Shown: piece by piece, positions 24,258-34,818 of the stretch
How the letters are laid out: every line of letters starts with the position of its first letter
Numbering within the stretch: the stretch's first letter is position 1
Source: Actinobacteria bacterium OV320
GTDB taxonomy: Bacteria; Actinomycetota; Actinomycetes; Streptomycetales; Streptomycetaceae
NCBI GenBank assembly: GCA_001298545.1
Contig: LJCX01000030.1
Coordinates: 310,001 to 374,000 of the forward strand
DNA length: 64,000 nucleotides
Reading direction: 5' to 3'
The notes under the pieces: generated by a model
What the model saw: the letters and a program-made list of their open reading frames with translations, nothing else
Databases searched by the model: none
Told to the model about the DNA's origin: nothing
Program-made: the position numbers and the translations under genes

Positions 24258-25121
24258 ATGGACGAGGCAGGGGCGCGGGACGTACTCGGCGCGGCGGACG
24301 TACTGCCGGGCCCGGTGGCGGACGCGCGGCTCCTCGCCCTGGGCGAGAACGCGGTGTTCGCCGCCGGTGACCTGGTGGTGAAGGTCGGCCGGGACGCCGA
24401 ACTCCTCGACCGCGCCCGGCGCGAGCTGGAGGTCGCCGCCTGGCTGGCCGGGGCGGGTGTCCCGGCGGTGCGGGCCGCCGAGCCGGAGCCGCTGCTCGTC
24501 GAGGGGCATCCGGTGACCCTGTGGCACCGGCTGCCCGACCCGGTGCGCCCCGCCGAGCCACGGGATCTGGCCGAACTCCTGCGTCTGGTGCACGAGCTGC
24601 CCACCCCCGGCTTCGGCCTGCCCGCGCGTGATCTGCTGTCGGGGGTCGAGCGCTGGCTGCGGCTCGCGGGCGACGCGATCGACCCGGCGGACGCGGCGTA
24701 TCTGCGCGAGCGCCGGGACGGCTTCGCCACGGCCGCCGCCGCGCTCACCCCGCATCTGCCGCCCGGCCCCATCCACGGCGACGCGCTGCCCCGCAATGTG
24801 CACATCGGGCCCGACGGCCCGGTCCTGGTCGACCTGGAGACCGTCTCGGCCGATCTGCGCGAGCACGACCTGGTGGTCATGGCGCTCTCCCGCGACCGGT
24901 ACGGGCTGCCCGCCGAGGCCTACGACGCCTTCACCGAGGCCTACGGCTGGGACGTGCGGGAGTGGGCGGGCTGCACGGTCCTGCGGGGCGCCCGCGAGAC
25001 CGCGAGCTGCGCCTGGGTCGCCCAGCACGCGCCCGCCGACCCCAGGGCGCTGGCGGAGTTCCGGCGTCGGGTGGCGTCGCTGCGGGACGGGGACGAGGCG
25101 GTGCGGTGGTATCCGTTCTGA
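24258..25121 (+). CDS. Aminoglycoside phosphotransferase-family kinase
   Basis: A 287-residue member of the APH/choline kinase superfamily. The catalytic loop is complete: IHGDALPRNVHI (Asp general base and Asn metal ligand), followed by the metal-binding Asp in VLVDLETVS. The N-lobe has ENAVFAAGDLVVKVGR with the ATP-binding Lys. Substrate is unknown; these proteins often phosphorylate small metabolites, not antibiotics. GGAGG lies nine bases before the ATG. It is divergent from the sugar importer. Confidence 0.88.
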   Translation: MDEAGARDVLGAADVLPGPVADARLLALGENAVFAAGDLVVKVGRDAELLDRARRELEVAAWLAGAGVPAVRAAEPEPLLVEGHPVTLWHRLPDPVRPAEPRDLAELLRLVHELPTPGFGLPARDLLSGVERWLRLAGDAIDPADAAYLRERRDGFATAAAALTPHLPPGPIHGDALPRNVHIGPDGPVLVDLETVSADLREHDLVVMALSRDRYGLPAEAYDAFTEAYGWDVREWAGCTVLRGARETASCAWVAQHAPADPRALAEFRRRVASLRDGDEAVRWYPF

Positions 25122-25185
25122 TCCGGGTGCTGCGGGCGTGGCGGGCCGCCGCCCGGCTCGGGAAGGACGCCGACGGGTCCGCGCC

Positions 25186-25245
25186 CGACAGGTCCCCGTC
25201 CGGCAGGTCCCCGTCCGGCAGATCCCCGTCCGGCAGATCCCCGTC
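25186..25245. repeat. 15-bp tandem repeat, four copies
   Basis: Four consecutive 15-mers of the type CGGCAGGTCCCCGTC differ by single substitutions. They lie in the gap between the convergent kinase and exonuclease genes. The frame stays open through the repeats on both strands, but there is no gene-like context. Confidence 0.85.
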
Positions 25246-25292
25246 CGACGGCCGGTGAAGGCGGTCGGGCCGGGGTCGGGGTCGCCGGCGCG

Positions 25293-26015
25293 TCAGACGG
25301 TCTTCTCCGCCGGCTCCCGCACCGGCCAGGCGCCGTCGATCACCGCGTCCGTGTCCCCCTTGCGGCGCAGGAAGCTCTGGAAGTCCGCCGCCCACTCGGC
25401 GTACCACTCGATCTGGCGGCGGTGCAGCTCCGCCGGGCCGAGGGCCGCGACCTTGGGGTGGCGGCCGGCTATCGCACGAGCGAGGCGGGCCGCCGCGAGG
25501 GCGTCGGCCGAGGCGTCGTGCGCGGAGTCGAGGAGGACGCCGTACTCGGCGCAGACCGCCTCGAGGTTGCGCTTGCCGCGCCGGTAGCGGTCGACCGAGC
25601 GGTCGATGGTGAGCGGGTCGACGACCGGCGCCGGGTCCAGGCCGCCCAGGCGGTCGCGCAGCGAGGGCAGGCCGTGGCGTCGCAGTTCGGCGGAGAGCAG
25701 GGTCAGGTCGAAGGCGGCGTTGTAGGCGACGACCGGGACGCCGGTGCGCCAGTAGCCCGCGAGGACGTCGGCTATCGCGTCCGCGACCCGGTCGGCGGGG
25801 GCGCCTTCGCCGGCGGCCCGCTCGTTGCTGATCCCGTGCACCGCGACGGCGTCCGCCGGGATCTCCACGCCCGGGTCCGCCAGCCACTCGCGGTGTCCCA
25901 GGACCTGCCCGTCCCTGACCTCGATCACGGCTGCCGTGACGATGCGCGCCTCGCGCGGGTCCGTCCCGGTCGTCTCCAGGTCGAAGCCGACAAGCAGCTC
26001 CCGGTACCAGGCCAT
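25293..26015 (-). CDS. DEDDh 3'-5' exonuclease (DNA polymerase III epsilon-like)
   Basis: A 240-residue exonuclease. All metal and catalytic residues are visible: Exo I FDLETTGTD, Exo II NAAFDLTLL, and Exo III HDASADALA with the general-base histidine. The C-terminal 50 residues (RRQIEWYAEWAADFQSFLRRK) are an actinobacterial extension. It likely trims or degrades 3' ends in DNA or RNA turnover; stand-alone copies are common in Streptomyces and need not be the replicative proofreading subunit. ATG at 26015 follows GAAGGGGGG by six bases, so the longer frame to 26114 is not used. Confidence 0.92.
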   Translation of the reverse strand: MAWYRELLVGFDLETTGTDPREARIVTAAVIEVRDGQVLGHREWLADPGVEIPADAVAVHGISNERAAGEGAPADRVADAIADVLAGYWRTGVPVVAYNAAFDLTLLSAELRRHGLPSLRDRLGGLDPAPVVDPLTIDRSVDRYRRGKRNLEAVCAEYGVLLDSAHDASADALAAARLARAIAGRHPKVAALGPAELHRRQIEWYAEWAADFQSFLRRKGDTDAVIDGAWPVREPAEKTV

Positions 26016-26123
26016 GGTGGCCCCCCTTCTTGGTGGTGCTTCCCCCAGTGGTCTCCACCCTCGCATGCACCACTGACAATCAGAGGATCGCGTTCCGCTT
26101 ACCCGCCCGCCCAAACGGATAAT

Positions 26124-27362
26124 TCAGGACACCGGCCGCGAGTCCGCCCAGGCCAGTTCGAACTCCTCGCGGTATGCGGAGAAAAGTCCACCATCGTCCA
26201 TCTCGCCCGACTTGACCACCCGGTTGCCGTTGCGCAGCACCAGCACCGGCGCCTCCATGCCGCGCATCCGCCGCAGATAGGACTGGATCACCGCGATGCC
26301 GTCGGTGCCGTCGCCGTCGACCAGGTAGGCGGTGAAGCGGGGCGTCTCGTCGTACACCTGGATCTGGAAGGCGCCCGGGTCGCGCAGCCGGGCCCGGACC
26401 CGGCGCATGTGCAGGATGTTCATCTCCACGGCGCGGCTCAACTCGCCTCTCTTCATCCCGAGTTCGCGCTCGCGGCGCTTGACCGCGCTGGAGGCCGGGT
26501 TGAGGAACAGCAGCCGGACACGGGCACCGGCCTCGGCGAGGCGGACCAGGCGGCGGCCGGAGAAGTTCTGCACGAGCAGGTTGAGGCCGATGCCGATGGC
26601 GTCGAGGCGGCGGGCGCCGTCGAAGATGTCCTCGGCGGGGAACCGGCGCAGCAGCCGCACCCGGTCGGAGTGGACGGCGACCACGTCCGCGTACCGGTCG
26701 CCGACGAGGTCCTCGACGGCGTCGACCCGCAGCCGGCGCGCCGAGGGCACGTCACCGCTGGTGCCGAGCATCTCCAGCAGGCGCGCGGAGGCCCGCTCGG
26801 CCTGGCCGAGGACGGCCTCGGACAGGGCCCGGTTGCGGGAGACGACGTTGCGGGTCACCTCCAGCTCGTCCAGGGCGAGTTCGACGTCCCGGCGGTCGTC
26901 GAAGTACGGCTCGAAGCACGGCCAGTGCTGCACCATCAGCTCGCGCAGCTGCGGCAGCGTGAGGAAGGAGATGACGTTGTCGTCGGCCGGGTCCAGCAAG
27001 TAGCCCTTGCGGCGGCTGACTTCACGTACGGCGACGGCGCGCTGCACCCACTCCTGGCCGGCGGGTCCGGCCGCGGCGACCACCCACTCGTCGCCGTGGA
27101 CGGGTTCGTAGATGGGCCGCAGCACGGCGGCCACGACGGCGCGCAGCCGCTGTTCGACGAGGTTCAGCCAGATGTAGGCCCGGCCGGCCCGCTGGGCGCG
27201 GGTGCGTACCTCGCGCCAGGCTTCGGCGTCCCAGTCCAGCTCCGGTCCGATGGCGTTCGTCTCCATCGGCCGGGCCAGGGACACCGTGCCGGGCGGGACG
27301 TCTGCGGAGCCCCCCTCGTGACCCTCGTCACCAGGGGGCAGCTCCAGCCCTCCCGAGCCCAC
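26124..27362 (-). CDS. SAV2148-family HEPN-domain protein
   Basis: A 412-residue protein whose sequence I recognise as the conserved Streptomyces SAV2148 family, described in databases as HEPN-domain-containing. Visible landmarks are RAYIWLNLVEQRLRAVVAAV (helical N-terminal part) and a C-terminal segment with RVRLLFLNPASSAVKRRE. Function is unknown; HEPN domains often carry RNase activity, but no clear R-x4-6-H active site was found. GTG at 27362 is chosen because family members begin with SGGLELPPGDEG and a GGAAGG lies ten bases upstream. ATGs at 27392 and 27467 are alternatives. Confidence 0.82.
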   Translation of the reverse strand: MGSGGLELPPGDEGHEGGSADVPPGTVSLARPMETNAIGPELDWDAEAWREVRTRAQRAGRAYIWLNLVEQRLRAVVAAVLRPIYEPVHGDEWVVAAAGPAGQEWVQRAVAVREVSRRKGYLLDPADDNVISFLTLPQLRELMVQHWPCFEPYFDDRRDVELALDELEVTRNVVSRNRALSEAVLGQAERASARLLEMLGTSGDVPSARRLRVDAVEDLVGDRYADVVAVHSDRVRLLRRFPAEDIFDGARRLDAIGIGLNLLVQNFSGRRLVRLAEAGARVRLLFLNPASSAVKRRERELGMKRGELSRAVEMNILHMRRVRARLRDPGAFQIQVYDETPRFTAYLVDGDGTDGIAVIQSYLRRMRGMEAPVLVLRNGNRVVKSGEMDDGGLFSAYREEFELAWADSRPVS

Positions 27363-27463
27363 CCGCGCACCGCCTTCCGCTCCCCCGAGCATCCCCGTCC
27401 CAACGATCAAGGAAGGGTACTCCGGGAGCGGCGGGCGGTGCAGCCGGATGGACAGGTCGTTTC

Positions 27464-28810
27464 TCAACTACCGCTGTTCGACTGTCCGTTCTGTCCCGCC
27501 AGTGCCGACGGAGTGAGCGGATTCATAGCGGTGACGTCCCTGGGGACGAGCGAGAAGCCCTGCCAGTGGACCGGCATGGGCTGCTGGTCCTCGTCCCGGG
27601 CGATGTGGTGGAAGCCCACGTTCACCCAGGTCACGGGGTGGGTGAGGGTCTGACCGTTCACCCACTTGTCGACGGAGGTGCCGTGCAGCGGGCTGCCGCA
27701 GTCGCGGACGTTGTTGCTGGCGTACTGCTCGCACTGGTTGTACTGCGTGAAGTAGACGTCGTGCTGGGTGAACTTGCGCCCGGAGTACTTGTTGGTGGCG
27801 CCGGGGACGAGCTCGTAGGAGCGGGCGTGGCCGTCCTTGTTCTTGCCGGTCGCGCTGACCACCCGCCACCAGCGCATGTTCTGGGCGTCGCCCGCGAGTT
27901 CCTTGGTGACGGGCGTGCGGGTGGTCTTGGCGGTCGGGCCCTGCTGGCCGCCCGCGGGCGGGCTGACCACCGAGTCGTACTGCTCGACCTTGGTGGCCGA
28001 GGAGCCGTCGAGGCCGAAGTCGAGCCGCCAGAAGACGTTGTGGCTGTGGCTGGTGGCGTAGGACTTGGCGCCCTTGCCTATCGGCCAGCCGCGGCCGTCG
28101 CCGGCGTCGTAGTCGAAGGGCGAGAGGCTGCCGGTGGCGCCGACGTTCATGTTGACGGCGCCGTCGTCGGAGAAGCGCCACTCGGTGATGTACTCGTACC
28201 AGCCGACCTTGTTGACGGTGTAGATCAGCAGGTCCTTGCCCTGGGCCTGGAAGACCTTGTTGCCGGTGTCGGCCTGCATGCGGTAGGCGTGGCCGCGCGA
28301 ACGGGTCGTGGTGCACAGGCCCTTGACGTTCGGGTTGTCGGAGAAGGACTCCGGGACCTTCACCGTCCTGATGGTGCCGCCGGGGCACTCGGCGGGCGTC
28401 ATGTTGACCAGGCCCGAGCCGAAGTTGTAGTCGGTGATGTCGTTGTACTCGTTCTTGCCGTCGTCGTACGGCACGTGGATCTGGGCGATCTTGGCGCTGT
28501 TGAGGACCCTGATCGGCTTGGCCTCGCCGGGCGGCTGGTAGGAGATCTTCTCCAGCACCAGACCGGACTTGGCCTCGAAGCGCCAGCACATGCGCCAGGT
28601 CGTGCCGGTGGCGAGCTTCTGTTCGATGCGGTAGGCGGCGCTGCAGTCGGCGGCCGCCGCGGGGGCGGCCTTCGGCTGGGCGGCGGCCGGACCGGCTCCG
28701 GCGGCCGTGCCGGCGGCCAGCGCGGCCACACAGAGGCCGACGGCCGCGCCCCTGTGGGCACGGCCGGTGCCCTGCGGCCGGAGGCCGCCGATCAGATTCG
28801 GAACACGCAT
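27464..28810 (-). CDS. Secreted copper amine oxidase catalytic subunit (tyramine oxidase subunit B type)
   Basis: A 448-residue secreted protein with a signal peptide ending about residue 45 (AGPAAAQ). It corresponds to the catalytic beta-sandwich domain of copper amine oxidases. The cofactor tyrosine is Tyr205 in KVGWYEYITEW, where the usual Asn before it is Trp. Copper ligands are His255 and His257 (SHSHNVFWRLDFGLDG) and His402 (GFHHIARDEDQQPMPV). A candidate general-base Asp lies in NDITDYNFG. The N-terminal domains of classical enzymes are missing but appear encoded by the gene upstream. Products would be aldehyde, ammonia and peroxide from amines. I recall such proteins being named tyramine oxidase subunit B. 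Confidence 0.82.
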   Translation of the reverse strand: MRVPNLIGGLRPQGTGRAHRGAAVGLCVAALAAGTAAGAGPAAAQPKAAPAAAADCSAAYRIEQKLATGTTWRMCWRFEAKSGLVLEKISYQPPGEAKPIRVLNSAKIAQIHVPYDDGKNEYNDITDYNFGSGLVNMTPAECPGGTIRTVKVPESFSDNPNVKGLCTTTRSRGHAYRMQADTGNKVFQAQGKDLLIYTVNKVGWYEYITEWRFSDDGAVNMNVGATGSLSPFDYDAGDGRGWPIGKGAKSYATSHSHNVFWRLDFGLDGSSATKVEQYDSVVSPPAGGQQGPTAKTTRTPVTKELAGDAQNMRWWRVVSATGKNKDGHARSYELVPGATNKYSGRKFTQHDVYFTQYNQCEQYASNNVRDCGSPLHGTSVDKWVNGQTLTHPVTWVNVGFHHIARDEDQQPMPVHWQGFSLVPRDVTAMNPLTPSALAGQNGQSNSGS

Positions 28811-28885
28811 GAGGACATGACTCCCTTTGCCTCCCGCTCCGGGAAGCAGGTCGGAAAACGGACGTGGAGGTGGGCCTGCTACGGA

Positions 28886-29707
28886 TCAGCCGGTGAGCCG
28901 GGCGACCTTGCGGGTGCTGAGGTCGATCACCAGGGACCGGGCGTCGATCCACGGGCCGTTCTTGACCTTCGGCAGCAGCCGGACGCAGCGGTGTTCCCCG
29001 CACTTGTCGAGGACGGCGGACTCGGCGCCCGGCACCGCCCGGTAGATCATGGACGCGAGCTGCAGCTGGTCCGGGGAGGTGAGCTGCTTGCCGGTGGCGT
29101 CCTTGAAGTCGGCCTTCAGGCCCGCGCCGAGCGGGTCGGCGACCAGCAGGCTCGCGGCCTCGGTCTGCTCGGCGGCGCTGAGCGGCGGCTGGACGCCGTG
29201 CTGGGTGCCGGTGCCCTCGACCTTGCCGGTGTCGAGGTTGACCGTCCTGGTGACGAGCGCGTCGGCCTTGTAGTCGTAGAACGACACCACCGCGCGCCGG
29301 GGCGCGTCCGGGTCGTCCACCTCGTCGGCCGCGGGCTCGGCGAGGTCCACGCCGAGGCGCTGCGGTCCGCGGTCGCCGTCCACGTCCTCACTGGCGTTGA
29401 ACTGCTGCCGGCTGAGCGCGATCTTCTCGACCCGCGTGATCTCGTCGTCGGTGAGCGGGTCGCGGCCCTCGCCCTTCGTGCCCTCGGCGGGCGCCTCCTC
29501 GACGACACCGGGCTGTACCGCCGCCGCCGTGTCGCCCTGCTGCTGTCCGGCCGCCTGCCGGGTGCTCTGCCCGTCCTTGCCGCCTCCTGTGTCGTCCGCC
29601 CCCGCCGTGCCCGGCAGGGTGATCCCCACCATCACGGCCGTCGCGGCCACCGCGATGGCCGTACCCGCCACCACCTTGCCCAGGTGGCGGCGCACTGTCG
29701 TGCGCAC
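28886..29707 (-). CDS. Secreted N-terminal (N2/N3-like) subunit of a split copper amine oxidase
   Basis: A 273-residue secreted protein: signal peptide to about residue 37 (LPGTAGA), an acidic/Gln-rich linker, then two small domains. PLTDDEITRVEKIA and AVVSFYDYKADALVTRTVNL followed by GVQPPLSAAEQTEAASLLVA match the N2 and N3 domain pattern of copper amine oxidases (PLT..EI; VV.YD......VVDL; GVQPP...EE). No catalytic residues are present, consistent with an accessory half. It precedes the catalytic-domain gene by 75 bases in the same direction. A GTG start with GGGGGAA upstream is used. That the two form one enzyme is inferred. Confidence 0.75.
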   Translation of the reverse strand: MRTTVRRHLGKVVAGTAIAVAATAVMVGITLPGTAGADDTGGGKDGQSTRQAAGQQQGDTAAAVQPGVVEEAPAEGTKGEGRDPLTDDEITRVEKIALSRQQFNASEDVDGDRGPQRLGVDLAEPAADEVDDPDAPRRAVVSFYDYKADALVTRTVNLDTGKVEGTGTQHGVQPPLSAAEQTEAASLLVADPLGAGLKADFKDATGKQLTSPDQLQLASMIYRAVPGAESAVLDKCGEHRCVRLLPKVKNGPWIDARSLVIDLSTRKVARLTG

Positions 29708-29904
29708 ACATTCCCCCTACTCCCCCTGTTGCCCGGGAGTACGTTTCTGCCCCACTGGTTCGGCACAGGACGTGGGTCACCTGTCGTCCTGCGCACTGGT
29801 CATCGGGTAAGAGGGGCGTAAGTCACAGGTGGTTCCCTCACTTTCCTGGAGACTCGACGTCAAGGCGCCCCCGACGGGGCTAGACACCTGAAAGAGTCGT
29901 GTCC
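29708..29904. promoter_or_regulatory. Divergent region between the amine oxidase genes and glgX
   Basis: A 197-base gap serving both directions. CACCTGT (29778-29784) and ACAGGTG (29825-29831) are widely spaced inverted copies. No convincing -35/-10 pair is assigned. Confidence 0.35.
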
Positions 29905-32013
<2,109 letters not shown>

Positions 32014-32093
32014 CCGGTCCGTGGGCCACGGGAGCGACCCGCCGGGAGGGGGGATGTGACACGAAACGCGGCGGGACGGGTACGTAGGTGGTC

Positions 32094-34445
32094 ATGACCC
32101 CTGAGCGACGTGACGCCTCCGTTCCCGTGCCGCCCACGGCGACCTACCGGTTGCAGCTCCAGCCCGAGTTCCCGTTCGAGGCGGCGGCGGCGGCCGTGCC
32201 GTACCTGGCCTCGCTCGGCGTCTCGCATCTGCACCTGTCCCCCGTCCTGGAGGCCGTGCCGGGCTCCCCGCACGGCTACGACGTCGTGGACCCCACGCGC
32301 GTGCGTGCGGAGCTGGGCGGGGAGGAGGGGCTGCGGGCGCTGGCGGGCACCGCGCGGGAGCACGGGCTCGGGCTGGTGGTGGACATCGTGCCGAACCACA
32401 TGGCGATGGCCCCGCGTCACAACCACGCCCTGTGGGAGGTGCTGCGCGAGGGGCCGAAGTCGCCGTACGCGCGCTGGTTCGACATCGACTGGGAGGCGCA
32501 GGGCGGCCAGGTGCTGGTCCCGGTGCTCGGCGGCCCCGTCGGGTCGGAGCTGGCGCGGCTGCGGGTGGACGGCGACGTCCTGCGCTACCACGACCACGTC
32601 CTCCCGCTGCGCGAGGGCACCGAGGGGCTGCCGCTGCCCCGGCTGCTGGACGCCCAGTGGTACCGGCCGGTGTGGTGGCGGCTGGCCCGCACGGAGCTGA
32701 ACTACCGGCGCTTCTTCAGCATCTCCGAGCTGATCGGGGTGCGGGTGGAGGACCCGGAGGTGTTCGAGGCCACCCACGGCACGATCCTGCGGCTGCTGCA
32801 CGAGGGCGTCGTCGACGGGCTGCGCGTGGACCACCCCGACGGCCTCGCCGACCCCGACGCCTACCTGGAGCGGCTGCACACGGCGAGCGGCGGGCGCTGG
32901 ACGGTCGTCGAGAAGATCCTGGCCGACGGGGAGCGGCTGCCGGACTCCTGGCCCGTGGCCGGCACCACCGGCTACGACGCCCTGCGCCACGTCGACGGCC
33001 TCTTCACGGACCCCCGGGGGGCCGCAGAACTGCTGGACCGCTACCGGCGCTTCGCGGCCCCGCAGACGGACCGGGGCGGCGAGTGGGCGGCCACGGTCCG
33101 CCGGGCGGCGTACAAGGTGCTCACGCACGAGCTGGCGGCCGAGACGGAGCGGCTGACGCGGACGGCGTCCCGGGTGTGCGCCGCGTCGGCCGACCCCGGC
33201 CTGCGCGACCGGGCGCCCTGGGCGCTGCGCACGGCGCTGGAGGAGCTGCTCGTGCGCATGGAGGTGTACCGGCCGTACACCTCGGGCGACCCGGCCGCCG
33301 TCGTCACCGAGGAGGCGGCCGCCGAGGCGCGGCAGGCGTTCGTCGTGCCGGAGGAGGCGGGCGCCGTCGACGTGGTGCGGAAACTGCTGCTCGGCGGGGA
33401 GGGGCCGGCCGGGGCGGACTTCCGGGCGCGGTTCGCGCAGACGGCGTCGGCGCTGCGCGCCAAGTCGGTGGAGGACACGGCGTTCTACCGGTACGTGCCG
33501 CTGTCGGCGGCGAACGAGGTGGGCGGCGACCCGGGCGCCCCGGGGGTGTCCCCGGCCGGTTTCCACGCCTATTGCGCGCGCGTGCAGCGCGACTGGCCGG
33601 CCACCGGGACGGTCGTGTCGACGCACGACACCAAGCGCAGCGCCGACGTGCGCGCCGCGCTCGCCGTGCTCACCGAGTGCCCGGGGCGCTGGGCGGACGT
33701 CCTGGAGGAGGTCACCCGCGCGGAGGAGGGCGTACCGGACGGACAGCTGGCGTGGGCGGCCTGGCAGACGGTCTTCGGACTCGGCCCGGCGGCCCCGGAG
33801 CGCGTCCAGGAGGCGCTGCTCAAGCACGCGCGCGAGGCGGGCCTGTACACCAGCTGGACCGAGCAGGAGCCGGCCTACGAGGAGGCGGTGGCCGCGTTCG
33901 TGGCGGCGGGACCGTGCGGGGCGCCGGGCGAGCGGGTGGCCGCGCTGCGCGGCGCGTTGGAGCCGTACATCCGCGCCAATGTGCTCGGTACGGCACTGGT
34001 GCATCTCACGATGCCCGGGGTGCCGGACGTCTACCAGGGCACGGAGAGCGAGTACCTGGCGCTGGTGGACCCGGACAACCGGCGCCCGGTGCGGTTCCCG
34101 CCGGAGGATCCCGGCGCCAAGGGCGCGGTGACCGCGGCCGCGCTGCGGCTGCGCCGGCGGCGGCCGGAGGTCTTCGGGGACGCCGCGGGGTACGAACCGT
34201 TGGCCGCCGAGGGAGCGGCCGCGGCCCACTGTCTGGCGTTCGCGCGCTCCGGCCGGGTCGTCACGGCCGTGACGCGGCTGTCGCTGCGGCTGGCGGAGGC
34301 GGGCGGCTGGCGCGAGACCCGGCTGGCGCTGCCCCCGGGGACGTGGGTCGACGTCCTGGCTCCCGAGCGGGAGTTCACTGGCCACGCGCGCGTGGCGGAA
34401 CTGTTCGAGCGGCTGCCGGTGGCCCTGCTGGAGCGGGCGGAGTGA
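32094..34445 (+). CDS. treY: Maltooligosyl trehalose synthase
   Basis: A 783-residue GH13 enzyme converting the reducing-end alpha-1,4 linkage of maltodextrins to an alpha,alpha-1,1 linkage. It begins TATYRLQLQPEFPF, characteristic of TreY, with VDIVPNHMA, GLRVDHPDGLADPDAY (nucleophile), WTVVEKIL (acid/base Glu) and VVSTHDTKRSADVRA. The C-terminus has MPGVPDVYQGTE. A GTG at 32088 is an alternative start. It lies 80 bases after glgX in the same direction; treZ is eight kilobases further on. Confidence 0.96.
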   Translation: MTPERRDASVPVPPTATYRLQLQPEFPFEAAAAAVPYLASLGVSHLHLSPVLEAVPGSPHGYDVVDPTRVRAELGGEEGLRALAGTAREHGLGLVVDIVPNHMAMAPRHNHALWEVLREGPKSPYARWFDIDWEAQGGQVLVPVLGGPVGSELARLRVDGDVLRYHDHVLPLREGTEGLPLPRLLDAQWYRPVWWRLARTELNYRRFFSISELIGVRVEDPEVFEATHGTILRLLHEGVVDGLRVDHPDGLADPDAYLERLHTASGGRWTVVEKILADGERLPDSWPVAGTTGYDALRHVDGLFTDPRGAAELLDRYRRFAAPQTDRGGEWAATVRRAAYKVLTHELAAETERLTRTASRVCAASADPGLRDRAPWALRTALEELLVRMEVYRPYTSGDPAAVVTEEAAAEARQAFVVPEEAGAVDVVRKLLLGGEGPAGADFRARFAQTASALRAKSVEDTAFYRYVPLSAANEVGGDPGAPGVSPAGFHAYCARVQRDWPATGTVVSTHDTKRSADVRAALAVLTECPGRWADVLEEVTRAEEGVPDGQLAWAAWQTVFGLGPAAPERVQEALLKHAREAGLYTSWTEQEPAYEEAVAAFVAAGPCGAPGERVAALRGALEPYIRANVLGTALVHLTMPGVPDVYQGTESEYLALVDPDNRRPVRFPPEDPGAKGAVTAAALRLRRRRPEVFGDAAGYEPLAAEGAAAAHCLAFARSGRVVTAVTRLSLRLAEAGGWRETRLALPPGTWVDVLAPEREFTGHARVAELFERLPVALLERAE

Positions 34446-34467
34446 GGCCGCGGGGTGGTCTTCGGCG

Positions 34468-34496
34468 TTGACAGGTGAGGGTCGGGTGCATGTAAT
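34468..34496 (+). promoter_or_regulatory. Strong housekeeping-type promoter
   Basis: TTGACA (34468-34473), a 17-base spacer and TGTAAT (34491-34496) form a near-consensus HrdB-type promoter, rare in this genome. Transcription would start near 34503, about 315 bases before the next large gene. Either a long 5' leader or a separate small RNA is implied. Confidence 0.7.
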
Positions 34497-34818
34497 GGAG
34501 GCGGTGTCGCGTGACGCCGGTCAAAGAGCAGTGGGCCGGCCGGCGGTCGGGCGAACACCCTTCTTCGAGGGACACGCCATGAGTTCACACTCCGCGCCCC
34601 GCACCTGACCCAGCGCTGACGCACATCGCTGCGCGCTTTCCTTTCCGCGCCGGCTCTTCGCGCCCTCCGCGCGTTTCCTCTGTGCGTCTTCTCTGTGCGT
34701 TTCCTCCTCTACGCCTTTCCCTCACCCTTCCCGGCACCCTCCTGTGTGCCCTGTGACGCGTGCCGTGCGCCTGGCGCCGTGCGCACGCTCACCATGACTT
34801 CCGGAGAGACCCACCCGT
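34497..34818 (+). other. Long untranslated leader or possible small RNA region
   Basis: No protein gene of usual size is present. A nine-codon ORF (ATG 34579, stop 34606-34608, MSSHSAPRT) follows a GAGGGA sequence. From about 34630 to 34745 the plus strand is very rich in C and T with few purines (TTTCCTCTGTGCGTCTTCTC type). The promoter at 34468-34496 reads into this stretch. Confidence 0.4.
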
